From the NCBI GenBank assembly GCA_028023455.1, contig JAQFVV010006231.1, positions 6,030,036 through 6,094,035 of the forward strand: a stretch of 64,000 nucleotides of DNA. The letters run 5' to 3'. The number at the start of each line of letters is the position of its first letter. Within the stretch, counting starts at the first letter, position 1. Source of the stretch: Epiperipatus broadwayi. Its lineage: Eukaryota; Onychophora; Udeonychophora; Euonychophora; Peripatidae. A program made the position numbers and the translations under genes. This document shows positions 34,755 through 47,000 of the stretch, one piece after another. The notes beneath the pieces were generated by a model. The model was not told where the DNA came from and made no database searches. It worked only from the letters and a program-made list of their open reading frames with translations.

Positions 34755-36120
34755 CCTGGGTCTTGTTTTATGCGGTAGATGGGTTCCTCAGAAAACACGC
34801 ACAAAAGAAATCGCACAAAAATAGACTTAACTTACCTTGAAAAATGGGGGATAGGTTACTGTAATTTTCAAAAATCACATAAAAGCAAAGCTATAACATA
34901 AAATTATTTTTAAAATTCACACACAAAAAAAAATAAGGAAATAAAATATGACTAATAAAAAAATTTCAAATTTGAAAAAAATTGATACAAGACGAACTTC
35001 TTTTACTTATTTATTAACTACAGTATTTAATTTTATTCAAAACAATATATTTTTATGTGTACTTTACAATATTTTTCATTTTTTCATACAGTATTTTAAA
35101 CATTATCAGTATTTGACGATAACTAAGTTCATTAATAAACTAGTAAGACATCAGATTCATCACAAGAGGAAATACAACTAGTGCCAACTTCATTTTTTTA
35201 ATTGCTCTTATCATGGACTTGCCAAAACTAAATGTTTTCCAATCGCTGTTGATCCTTCCAATTTCACTAAGCAATCTAAAATTGAAATTTTTGTTTCCAA
35301 AGAAATTCATTTTCTTGGGTGTTTTTTCCTTCTCCGTTAGAGTAAACTAAAAGTTTAAAATAAAAATAAGAACTTAAGACTTACGATAATAAAAAGACAC
35401 TGACTCACCACTGTCAGGCAAAATTTGATTAAAACTAACAATTAAAAATTAAATTCTTATTTTTGTCTTTAATTTTTTAATTTTCAATTCCGTTTAAAAA
35501 TCAAATTTCATTATTTCGTGTCATATTAATTTCAGATCACGTTACGTAATTTTTAAATTGTTAATTATAATTAAAAATCAATTTTAATTGTCAAATTTAA
35601 TTATGCCCACCGCTATAACTCATCTTTTAAAAATAAACTTGTGGACACTAAATGATTAATTGATTACATACTCTTTTTTTAAAAAGCAAAAATAGAATGT
35701 GATTTAAAATGCAAAAACAACAACATGCGTAGAATAGGCATCTATAATGTTTGAACAGATTTACATTATAATCTTGTAAAATTTAATGTGTGTATATAAA
35801 ATGGGGAAATCCTGATTTTAAGTGAATTATGAACTTCTTTATTGTATAAAATCTATTACAGTACTATTATAAAGTGCTGAAAATATTGAAATTGTTAGAG
35901 AGAAGTCGAACTCCGATAATGTGCTATTACTTTAAATATGATGTGTGAGTGCATAAAATTTATAATATTTAAAGTAATAGCGCATTATCAGAGCTCGACT
36001 TCTGATCTAATAATTTTTATCGCATAAAAGAAAACCGCATACAAGGATATTAAGAAGAAACATGAACCGCATAACTTCAAAATCGCATTAAATAAATCCG
36101 CATAAAACGAGACCGGGGTG
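34755..36120. mobile_element. pogo/Tigger-like non-autonomous DNA transposon, 1366 bp
   Basis: Inserted in the RTE copy. Ends CACCTGGGTCTTG (34755) and, inverted, CACCCCGGTCTCG (36120), both continuing TTTTATGCGG. Flanked by TA on both sides (34753-34754, 36121-36122); the intact RTE has a single TA there (aaagtgTAtcag), so the boundary is exact. Subterminal ATCGCA/CCGCAT words resemble Tigger-type ends. No transposase ORF is recognisable. A nested palindrome sits at 35897-36010. Confidence 0.88.
35897..36010. repeat. Nested palindrome inside the pogo-like element
   Basis: GAAGTCGAACTCCGATAATG at the left is mirrored by its near reverse complement at the right (CATTATCAGAGCTCGACTTC). Both continue into an inverted CTATTACTTTAAATAT. 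Arms are about 45 bp with a short spacer: a small foldback insert or internal hairpin. Confidence 0.75.
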
Positions 36121-36299
36121 TATCAGTTATTTTCATATTAATTTCATTCAAATCTGAATCATGTTCAAAATCAACTAATACTTGAAACCGATCTGTAAGT
36201 TCTAATTTAAATTCATTAGAATGTTTCTGAAGATTAGGAATATCAACTGTAAATATTGTTTTTCTTAATTTTTGTCTCTCTAGTTTTACATGAATGTTT

Positions 36300-39200
36300 A
36301 TAGAAGAGTGCATGCATATGAATATATATATAAATGTGTTTTTGTATATATATAAATACAGAAAGTAAATTAAATTATCACAAAATAAAAAAAGACTAAA
36401 AGATTTATTATTGTCAAATGTGTTTTTTTTTTTTAATTTGTTCCATTAATGTTCTGATTTTGACTGAAGAAGTTTTTAAATAAATCAAACTACTGTTAAA
36501 TTTTAAAAAAAAGTTTCTCATGGTTTTAAATTAAATATTTTTTATTACACATAAGTATATGGGCATCTCTTTGTTATAGATAAAGAATGAAACAAAAAGA
36601 CTTCTAAAAATTTCACTGATGGATAGTCTGATGAGTAATCCCTTCTCTTTTACAATTCATCCTTTAGGGGCTGTCAGAGAGACCTTGCCCTACAATCAGT
36701 TATTTATCATGAGAGTTTTTGCTCCTGAACAAAAAACATTTTCTAATAATATTTTTTAATTTTATATACATCTCTATAAAATCCAATAACTGTGTTATAA
36801 GCATTCATTTCTTTTGCAGTATTAAAGGGGTCTCCATTTATTATTTTATTACAATGTTTAAAAGAATCAATAAATGGTCATTAATATAGACCAATTTTTG
36901 ATTAAATAAATTAGATGTTTGCAACTCTGTGAGAAATATAGCAACCAAACTCTGTGCCAAATATAGAAACCAATCAATATATTTTTACTTTCAAAATAAT
37001 TAACTACTAACTTTTTTTTTTTGGCATAAAATAAAATATACATATAAAAATGAATATACACAAATTAGATATGAATCTAAGTATGGCTTCTTTATAAATC
37101 TATAAACTTTATTGTTGTTGTTATAGTAATACTGTGCAATCTGATGTCCACTGATTGCTGAGGCTTGCAGTAGTAGATGACATGGAAATATGTACTCTTG
37201 AGAGTCATGTGATGTTGTTGATATATTATTATAAAATATATAAACAAATAATTTACTTAAAATACTTTATAATAATAATTTAAATTTTCTAAATCTATTC
37301 AATTTAGGGAATAAATTTTGTTTTTGTCATTATTTTGCCATATATCTGATAATTTTTTAATACTTTTCCATCATAATAAATTTAATTTTGAAGATTTTAA
37401 AAAAAATTCATCAACAATTAATCAATTTTATACTTCCAACTTTGAAAGATTTGGTGGAAAATCAATTTATTGAACCACATTTACTGAATCATCTATATTC
37501 TTATTTGACAATAAAGACAATTATTTTTTATCAGATTATATTTGTAAGTAAATGCCACAAATATATAGATGTTAAAACTTATGTACTACTACATTGTATT
37601 TTATTATATTTGTCATTGTTTTAATTTGTATATGCAATTTTAAAATTAAAATCTATTATAGATGTATTCAACTTCTGTAAAATGATTTTAACTGCAATAA
37701 TGCTAGGCTTGAAAAGTTATTAATAGTGTTATGAGTATTCTGAATATATTATAAGCATATTGTAACGGTCATATTTGTACACTCAGCAACAAAATCCCAA
37801 GTTTTGGCAAATTCCTCAAGGCTGATCTAGATGAGGGGTTGAGACATCAAATCAGATTGCACCTCAACTCCTTCACCAATGCTCCATGATTTACTACCTT
37901 ATGAATGACATAAATAAGATTACACTTGGAATCCTTTTAATTCGCGTGCAGTAGCAAAGGGTGGAACAAAAGACTCATGGATGAATTAACTCTTTATAAC
38001 TATCATTCAACTAAACACACACATCTATGGCTTATGAGATACCTAATAATTGGATAAATTAACCCAGAATGATAATGCATAATTATATAATTCATTTTTT
38101 AAATAAACTAGAATTAATGTGATTTGAATGGATTGAAACGAACTATGAAAAAATACATTAAACAATATTATATTTTATATCTTTTAATAAAACAAATCAA
38201 TTACTAAGATGGCTATCCCTCTGTGCATTGGAATTCATTACAGGTGTTACAATTAGGTTAGTAAGAGAGTTACAGAATCTCATGCATTAGGCAACTAAAT
38301 TGGGACTTATCCTTTAACAACTTTATTACATTATAATCTACAGTTTTATTTATACCTAATTCATGCTATGAGATGCCTATAAGGTTTGTGAACAGTTAAC
38401 TTGCAAGAGACAATTAATAATGATAATTACTCTAGGTACCTCAAAGTTAGCCTAAATTAGGTCTCTATACAGATTATTATTACACACTAGATTGTGCATT
38501 CAAATCAGAGTTGAATTTATTAATTTTAATGGCAGAATAAACTGGGATCTGTTATAACGAAGTTTCTGATACCAAGGCACTATATTAACCAAAATAAAAT
38601 GGCATCTCGAATGTGTGTTTCCTCATGGGATCGGTTCATGTAGACTGTACAACTTGCTATGAGAAGACAACATTTCGTTCTGAAGGTCTGATTAGTTTGA
38701 AACATAAACAATCTGACTCCTGTGTTCCAGTTCTAAGGAAAGCTATCAGAACAAAAATATGGAATAGCCTTAAACCAAATTCCATTCAATACAATATATG
38801 TATATAGCAAGATGCATATGCATGTAAATGTGCTTTATAAGGAATACATTCGCCACACTAATGATCATCGATCATTATTAAATCTAAAATGCAATAAATC
38901 TATAGCTTCTTTCCACTAAATCATTGTAAACTAGTCCATAAGTTGGCATACTCGAACATGCTAAAGAAAAGGGTTAATTAAAAAATCTAGCTTATAATTA
39001 ATCTTTATAGTTCATACTATACCTTCTAGGGAAAAATAAAGCATAATAAGGACTTGCTTATTTAATTCAAATATGCTTTAAAATATCTCTCTTGCGTTAA
39101 TCAACTAGATATTTTCTTAGTAAGTAACAAACCCAATTAGTCAGCTAATATATAGTAGCTATTTTATTATATATAATAGGTTTTCAGACTGGAGATTGTA

Positions 39201-39450
39201 TATGTATGCTTGGATACATGTAAATTATTTATGGAGAGTTTCTAAACATCTCTCTCACCCCTCCTCTACAGAAGCTGAGTATCAATCTCCACTCTGAATA
39301 AGTCATAGCATAAATTCATAAAAAAAAAAAAAATAAAACAAAGCCATAACTACAGATAAAAATATATTTAGAGTATAATTTAAATTTATCAAGAGTTACA
39401 TTATTAAGTTATTTTACTTTATAGAGTTAGTTAAGATTTTACTTCATTAA
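36300..39450. other. Non-coding stretch
   Basis: A+T-rich, with no gene recognised. Slightly more complex patches lie at 37770-37980, 38560-38800 and 39190-39300; the 64-codon frame at 38613-38807 has no known domain. A 13-base poly-A lies near 39321. Confidence 0.45.
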
Positions 39451-39473
39451 CGCTTAAATAAATTAATATATAT

Positions 39474-39950
39474 GTGCTCTGCGCACAGATAATGAAGCTA
39501 ATACTACCTGCACTCTTCACGTCAACCCCACATATTATATACACGCGCTACATTGATGACATATTTGTTGCTGCCCCAGAAGACATCATTATTAACCTTC
39601 ACAATAGCCTCCAGAATAAAACCAAACTTATTTTTACTACAACTTGGGAAAACCAAGACAAACAGGTCAAATACCTTGACATATGTGTTAGCAAAAATAT
39701 AGATAAGCTGGACTACCAAATAGTAGTCAAACCTTTGGAAGTAAGAGGCTTGACAAACCCTAATTCTTACACGCCACACCCACACAAACTTGCAGCCCTC
39801 TTTTCATTCATGTTTAGGAACCATAACTTGTGCAAATATGAGGCAGATAAAAGAAAAAATCTCATCAATTATATAACTGATTTAAGGAAAATAGAACACA
39901 CTTATTCATCCATCAACAGAAAAGTTAACACATTTTCTATAAAATAAACC
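39474..39950 (+). pseudogene. Penelope-like RT fragment (YIDD box to thumb)
   Basis: The 157-codon frame begins with a GTG codon inside the inverted repeat. RYIDDIFVAAPED carries RT motif C, followed by KYLDICVSKN (motif E-like) and SYTPHPHKLAALFSFMFRNHNLC, typical of Penelope-like RT. Motifs A and B are absent, so it cannot be functional. It ends at a stop at about 39945; the homologous reading continues in another frame. Confidence 0.85.
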
Positions 39951-39976
39951 ACAACCACAAGAAAGAAAACAAACCA

Positions 39977-40459
39977 AGAATCTTAATTCCATACGTTCAC
40001 TCTACAGCTAAAAGCCTTATCAAGCAACTATCATGTGACTTTGAAGTCGCTTTCTGTTCACCTCCCAACACCAATAGAATGATAAATAATACCAAAGACA
40101 GGGTCAAACCTGAACTCACCCCTCAAGTTGTATACAAAATTACCTGCCCCCAAAGAAATTGTATGGCAACATATTATGCAGAGACCAAGACTAACATTGC
40201 CACCAGAGTAGCTCAACACCGATACCTTTACAATAAAACCAAAACAAAGTTTGAAGGTAATTCAATTTTTGTCGAACATGAGAGAAACACTGGACATGCT
40301 TTTCTATCTACCACAGCCAGTGTTGTTTGCTCTGAAACAAATGACACCAAACGTAAAGTTAGGGAAGCTTACTTCATTGCGGCGACCCATCGGCAATCAA
40401 CAGGGGAGAGGCCTGCTATTCCCTATCTCGTAAATGGTCCACGTAACATCTGCACATAA
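39977..40459 (+). pseudogene. Penelope-like linker and GIY-YIG endonuclease fragment
   Basis: Reads RILIPYVHSTAKSL, then NTNRMINNTKD, the usual linker, then VVYKITCPQRNC (GIY motif region), YYAETKTNIATRVAQH (YIG region with the catalytic-type Arg) and EHERNTGHAF. The usual Y-x-G of the second motif is Y-Y-A, a likely inactivating change. It is in a different frame from the RT fragment, which implies one frameshift. In complete elements this endonuclease is thought to nick the target for primed reverse transcription. Confidence 0.82.
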
Positions 40460-40497
40460 GTTTGCATAAAATTTGCATAATTTTACAGTTATTAACA

Positions 40498-40560
40498 GAA
40501 TAACTCGCCATGAATATGGGACTGTAGACTGTCCCGAAAGCGCTTGGTGGTAAAATTTTA
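40498..40560 (+). ncRNA. Decayed hammerhead in the Penelope 3' region
   Basis: GGGAC/GTCCC stem II (about 40518-40535) is followed by GAAA, GCGC and TT (a stem III and cleavage-like region). CGCC before and GGTG after could pair as stem I. The CTGATGA core is replaced by CATGA, as if two bases were lost. Position fits the hammerheads reported in Penelope-like elements; it cannot be active as it stands. Confidence 0.45.
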
Positions 40561-41019
40561 ATAATTTCATGACAATTTATTAATAGCTTCATTATCTGTG
40601 TGCAGAGCACATATATATATTAATTTAAAAAGTTAGTAATATTTTAAACAGTATTAAACTGTTGCACATGCGCTTTGAATTTTAACTATAAAATGAATGA
40701 ATACAAACACTTCAAACACATGATAAAGTCTTGGCATTAAACTGTTGCACATGCGCTTTGGATTTTAACTATCTACAGTTTGTAAAAAACATCGCGCTAT
40801 ATAAAATAATTGACTTATTTAAAGAGTTAGACAAGTTTTACAAAGTAGTTATTCTTAAACTATTACAAAAAATTAATTACAATTTAGCTCGATTACAGAA
40901 TTTCTTCAACAGAGAAAGTTTAAATCCTAAGTTTGTGCATGTTTATATACAGCTAGCTTAGAATTATTTAAAAAATTAATACTGAGTTTATTACAGAGCT
41001 CTGTGGATTATTTTATCGA

Positions 41020-41285
41020 TCTTCTCTGCTGAGGCATCTTCTTTCCATAGTGTTTGGCACTTCTATTCTTGGCTGGTCTGTTCATCTTTACTTTCCAGGT
41101 AGACCACTGGTTCAAACTTCTCCCATCACTGTGACTTGTCTCCAGCAAGGGCAAACAGCAATGAGTCACTGTTCTAGCCTTGGCTCTTCATTGTATGGGC
41201 AGGCATAGCTCTTGACAGCATTACAAGTTAAAATTATCTAGAGTGATCTATTTTAATTCAGACCAGGGGCTTTTATAATAACACA
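41020..41285. repeat. Unclassified dispersed repeat, copy 1
   Basis: G+C-richer than its surroundings. Has a weak B-box-like GGTTCAAACTTC near 41109, then GGGCAGGCATAGCTCTTGAC and, at the end, GACCAGGGGCTTTTAT. The last two motifs recur in order at 50585-50710. Probably a SINE; family not recognised. Confidence 0.4.
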
Positions 41286-41289
41286 CTTC

Positions 41290-43829
41290 CCCCTATAAAA
41301 AATTTCAGGATTTGTTACCAATTGAGACAAATTTTTAATCTTTATTTTACATGTAAGTTATAAGCTTTACAAACAAAACTATTACCTCAGTAATTAAGAA
41401 AAATAAGTACTTGAGAAAAATAATGTCAGTTATCTAGCTTTCTCTTTGTTACAAAACTAAATTTAATATCTTTTAAGTTTACTGTTGTTTTTACAAATTT
41501 TAATAAACTAAGGTGTGGTGGCTAATTTCCAAGAAATAAACTACAAAAACAGATTTTAACTTGGTAAACATTATTTTATATACATGAGTCTGTCATCTTA
41601 GAAACTATAGTTTTTAGGCAAAGAGAGCTAATTATTATAAGAGATCTCTCATCTTTGAGAAATAAATAAAATTTAAAAGAAAATAACAAAGTTTGAAATC
41701 TATAACCCTGCAAGCTTCTTTCATATATAAGTATGTGTGAAAATTTACATACCAGGTAATGTTTAACTTTATTACCTTAAATTTTAGAATTATGTTTGCC
41801 TTATTTATAAAAATTAGTTAACATTATTTGCAATACACATTTATAAGATATATGCACATACAATACTATACCTTTTATTAAGTTATTTTGGTTAATCATG
41901 GAAGTACGCATTTATAACATATAAGCACATACACGCATATACGTATTATTATACCTTTTAATTAATATACTACTATGGAACATAGTAGGTGAAGCGATGT
42001 GATAAAAAATACTGTTTCAATATGCATAAATTATATATGTTAATATGTTTTACTGTATATAAATATAAATACTATCCATGGTTTTATTTTGCCCACATGA
42101 ACACTTAAACTTTATGCCCAGGGATCAATGTTTTCACTTCCATATTACTATTAAATATTTTATGCTAATAAAAAATTCATCTCTGATAGACACACATAAA
42201 CAAAAAAATAATTATAGTCAGTTACTCAAAAAGTCAAATGATTTTAGCACATCAAAATGATGATGAATTCTGTTCCATTAAATTGACCAAACTGAGAGTT
42301 CTCAGAAATTTATCATGAAATCTTTAACTCTTATTAAAAATTATTGTACTGCAATAAAAAATGCATAACTGCATTCATAATTGTTTAGTTTACAGTACTT
42401 TTTCTTTACTAAATAAGTGAATTAAAAAACTTTTAATTTTATTCAATTTGCAAAGTTGATTTTGGTGCTTATATAGAACAATTTTGTGTTTAAATGCTCA
42501 ATAAAATTGCATGCTTAAAATAATTTTCTCCTAACAAGGAAACCTTTAACTTCATTTATTGTTAAATAAAAATTAATCTCTACATCAATTACTGTTTAAT
42601 TCAGATATCAGTTCAGCAATTAATTTCTGAAAATAAAAAAAAACCCATGAACTTATTTAAACCTGAGATATTGTTTTGTTTAATTTTATTATCAAAATAA
42701 CATCAATTAATAACATGTAAATTGCAAAAACAATGATTTAAAAATAAAATATTAAATTATTAATTTTACAAACTCCTTAATTGTTAACCTAGTTTGCATT
42801 TAAAAAAAAAAAAAAAGGAATCAATTTATATAGTTGATAAATTTCCATATTCAATATTATTGTTTTGTTTTTTTTTTAAATATAGTACTTTATTAGTTCT
42901 ATATCTAAATTAATAAATTCTTAATAAAAGTATAAATTTTGGTTACAATACAATATTTTTAATATTGTTAAAATTCAATATGATTTCTTAATCATATAAA
43001 TAATTTAAATACAAATGTAAAATAAATCACCATTTTAATTAAACTAAATCTAGAAAAATGTAAATATATAACATAATTATAAAATATATTTTCCAACTTC
43101 AAAATTATTCCAGCTATAAAAAGTGGTATAGATGATGCTAATCAGCATGAGAGAACTAGTAGGTTAGAATACACAAATTATTAAAGTCATTAACCATTCA
43201 CTAATGATTTGAAAAATATATAGAATTTAGAGATTATTTAATGAGTCATGCTTTGTGTTAAAAAAATATGTGGAGAGTTTTCTGTTAGCATTACCAATTT
43301 AAACAATGGATTTTTGATGACAAAAAAAATGTTGGGATTTTAATATAATAAATTGCATATGATTTGGGTCAAATCAAGTCTAGACCACTGTAGGCTATTC
43401 ATAACTGAGAAGTGTTAAGACATAATATATATGAAGAAGTTTGACAGATATTTCTTTTGCAATTTGATTTCTTCTGTTTGATGATATACCTATATGATAA
43501 ATCATGTAATGTCTACTTAAGTGTACCCTTGAAAATAGTTTCTGTTAGTATAGCTTGGGGGATAGTGTTTTGATTTTTCCAATTTGTCTAATACAAATTT
43601 ATTTAATTCATAATTCATTTTGATTTTGAAACATTAAGTGAAATTGCAAGGAGTTATTTAGCGAGGTTTAAAAATATAAAATAATTATTCTATTTGTGCA
43701 AGTACTGAATGGCAGAAATAGACTATGCCTGAATTTTCTTCCACTATGTTTATAATATGAACAAGATGTACAATGTCTTGAAATCTAAAGAAAACATTTT
43801 ACAAGCAATTGCTTAGACTATAACACAAA
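41290..43829. other. A+T-rich non-coding stretch
   Basis: No gene or element recognised; poly-A/T tracts near 42806 and 42870. Confidence 0.5.
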
Positions 43830-44843
43830 TATGGGGATCTTTTTCAAACAGCAGGCCACATGAACACATTTATTATCATGAATCAGACAATACTTATTAA
43901 AATAAAATTTTCACAAACATTCTTATTCATTATAATGTATATCAGAATAAAATTATTTTTTAAAGAAAATTTAAGTAATTTTTATACTTAAGAATTTTAA
44001 TAAAAAACTGTATTATTGAGAGTTTTTTTAACCAATTGCTGATGAATTAATGTGGGAAGGAATAAAATGCAATTCTAGCTCTGAATTGATTTTCCAAAAT
44101 TTTAACTTTAGTTTCAAAAGTTTTGCTATGACTACACAATTCAAGAATTGATTTAAAATCATTTATATAATTATATCTAAAAGAAATACAAGATCATTAA
44201 TTCACTTATTATTATTCAGTTTAGAAACAAGTTTACCTTTAATTTCTGGAAATTTGCTTACATTTTCCTCTGAGTCTGTAATAACATTTCTTCTTTGATT
44301 AACAACAAATTGCATAATAATATACAAAAACTATATATAAAGATTCATATTCTAAAAATTCTTTTAAATTGGACTTGGTTAATAGCTCAGGATTTTATAA
44401 AAAAAAATTTTTTTCTATTTGTCACTTAAAATAACATTTTCAAATTTACCATTTATCTTGAAGAAATACTGTAAAGTTACTGAAGGTGGGTTTATTAAAA
44501 AAATTATAATCCTTTATGCACTTTTACTATTAAAAAATATAAGCTACTTTCAATCCTGCTACTAATACTGCAAATGCATACATGAATATTCTTGTTGGCT
44601 TCTGAAAAATGTCACAAGTCACTATTTAACTGATGGAAAAAGAGAATGGCTATTTTAAAATTTAAATAATTTTTATTGGTTGATAATCTGAGGAATCACA
44701 CATTTACATTAAAATTCAATCAAAGAAAAGCAAGTAAGAAATAAAACATATAAGTTTAATAAATCTTAAGCTGATATAATCATAAAGTAAAATCATAAAG
44801 GACCTCATGGGAAATCATAAAGAGCCATACGTTGCCCATGACT
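43830..44843. mobile_element. Decayed hAT-type transposon, about 1 kb
   Basis: The left end ATGGGGATCTTTTTC then CAGGCCACATGAAC and the right end AAGAGCCATACGTTGCCCAT then GACTG resemble hAT ends of the CAGGGGTC...GGGCCACA / GGGCCGCA...TTGCCCATCCCTG type. No target duplication and no transposase remnant found. Confidence 0.45.
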
Positions 44844-44849
44844 GTTATA

Positions 44850-47000
44850 GCAGCAAGATGTAGAACACATAGACCTTGAATTGATCACTCTATGGTTTTT
44901 TAAATAAATGAATCCATGCAAATTGAGAAAAGAAAAAGAGCAAAGGGATGCCTATCTTAGGTTTAATTCTGCTTAGAAAATGAGAGGAGAGATAAAAGTA
45001 TGCACTTTTTTTCTTCTAATTTTTCTATTGGACAAATAGTTTTGTTAAGCAAAAAAAATTAATAGTAAATAATAAGTGAAACAAATAAAGTATTCATCAG
45101 TTTAAAATAATATGATCAAACACTGCTTTGGTATCCATTTGCATGCCAAAATAGAAAATCTCATAGGTTTAACACATATAAAAAGCCTTTTGCACTACAA
45201 AAATTACCTGGACTTGTTTCCCATCTTTTTTACACTGGTAATGATTTTGATACCACTTCAGCACTTTTTAAAAATAAAAAGGCAATCTTTACAAATATTT
45301 TTGAATCAAAATCTGTGATACTTCTTAATACAAATATAGTGTATATTGTTTTTTATGAGACTAGGCCATTTAGATTTTACATTACTTAGATATTTAAAAC
45401 TGGAAGCATTTATTTCAACAAGTACAAAAGCATTATTTTTTTGTAAATGGGAATCTGAATAAAATTCTTAGGATTAAAATTATTTTTTTTATTCTTTGAA
45501 CAGCATTATATTTACTAGCCTAAGCCTAGTATTTAATGATATTAGCTTTGAAGATATTATCATTGATAAAACTTACTATTAATAAATTGGTATATTTATT
45601 TTAAGTCTTTGTATGTACATTTATTTGATGATCTGCCTACATCATGCTGAACATTAAACAATTCAAAATCAAAAGCCCATGATTTGGGAAAAATAAGAAC
45701 CTTAATACTGGGCACACAAAACATTTATATCACTAAAATTCTATAATTATAAGAAACACTCTAAATGAAAGTATTTTCTTAGAAAATAATATATTACTGA
45801 TAAGCAGGTATATGAAATAACTAATGACTTAACTTTGAAGTGATTTGAGCTTTTTTGACTTTGTACTTTATATTGTAAAAATGATGACTCTTTGTCACAA
45901 TTAATATTGATTTTGTACAAAGTTATATATTAATTTTTAAGTTGATAAAGAAAAATTAATGGATTATTGACACTTATATTGCTAAGTTAATAACATCATG
46001 GGAATGAAATTTGTTAAATGCAACATTTGGAATAAAAATCATTTTTTAAAAAATTAACCCTATTAATATTCATAATAACAATACATAATTTATTTACATA
46101 AATACTGTTACTTCTTGAAATTATTTGTTAATTGAATATTACAAGATATTTGAATACAAATGAATGCATTGAGTACAGCTTCTAAATCAAAAGATGAGAA
46201 TCAAAACACATCAGTATAGGATATTTAGTTAATGTATGTGAGAAGTTTACCATTGCAGTATGTGCTTCAACATGTCTAATCACATTTATTAATCTGAGTA
46301 TTTTCAGTATCATTAGTATCATTGCAATTGTTCTCAAGAGTCGTTGAAAATTGGTTCAGATTGGAAATTAATGACTGGCTAAAGTTGAAGATCAATAGTC
46401 TCAAGTAAAAAAAGTTACGTTATTAATGATAATACTAACTCATCATTTCTAGCTTATGAAATATTCAGTTCCACAGCAATTTTTTAATCAAATTTTAGAT
46501 TCTTAAAAAAAAACCAGCATTATTGTGCCCTACTAGTAAGAATTATTACTGATAACATTTGCTGTTGATTAATATTTATTTTCTTACACCTAGGTTATTA
46601 CTTTTCATGTATTTAAGGAATATTGGATATCAATCCCTATTTTTACAACTTCATACAATCTGCAATTGTAGACTGGCCCCTTTGCAATGGGAAAAATTTC
46701 TTCCCATACCAATATTATCATAGTCTTATATTATTTGCTGAAATGCATGAGTGCTTGAATCATAAATATAATCATATAAAAACTATGATATAGGATTTTA
46801 GTATTTTTTAAATTAAATGGCAACTTCAATGTTTAATAACTCTGACTGCTTGTGTCTCTTACCAATGGCTTTTAAGAGGCTGAAGAATAAACTAGTTGAC
46901 ATTTTTTGACAAAATAACTTACAAAAAGTCACTGAATTTTACAAAAGCATTTGTATTTAATTTTGTTTAAATTATTCTGTACTTATACAATCATTTAGAT
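44850..47000. other. A+T-rich non-coding stretch
   Basis: No gene recognised. The 68-codon frame at 45112-45318 has no known domain. Confidence 0.5.

Larger units (their letters stand above)
32887..36291 (-). pseudogene. 5'-truncated, broken RTE LINE copy
   Basis: Matches the full-length RTE from its 3' GAT tail (32887) up to a point equal to 16491 there, so it lacks the endonuclease and the 5' ribozyme. About 2.04 kb of element remains, interrupted by the 1366-bp DNA transposon at 34755-36120. Readable pieces: FVDYEKVFDSI (motif A) in a frame at 33743-34195, FADD at about 33611-33622, and two N-terminal fragments (34494-34703, 36077-36313). Multiple frameshifts and small deletions. It preserves the family FADD motif and lacks the EVIE repeat. 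Confidence 0.92.
39455..40629 (+). mobile_element. Penelope-like element fragment flanked by inverted repeats
   Basis: Inverted repeats of about 45 bp lie at 39455-39497 and 40579-40629; both contain GTGCTCTGC and CACAGATAATGAAGCTA, in opposite orientation. Between them are the end of an RT domain, a linker, a GIY-YIG-like endonuclease and a short 3' region with a decayed hammerhead. RT motifs upstream of YIDD are missing. Just outside the right repeat are two direct repeats (40652-40689 and 40736-40772; TTAAACTGTTGCACATGCGC). Penelope-like elements are known for terminal repeats in tandem or inverted order and for encoding hammerheads. Confidence 0.8.

Noticed and set aside
36628-36634. CTGATGA motif
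   Set aside because: No GAAA after a pairing stem II; chance match. The same holds for CTGATGA near 25901, 30462 and 44039, and for TCATCAG near 404 and 3575.
40731-40961. 76-codon open frame beside the Penelope fragment
   Set aside because: Starts within a direct repeat, has no Penelope or other motif, and is K/N/L-rich as expected of A+T-rich DNA.
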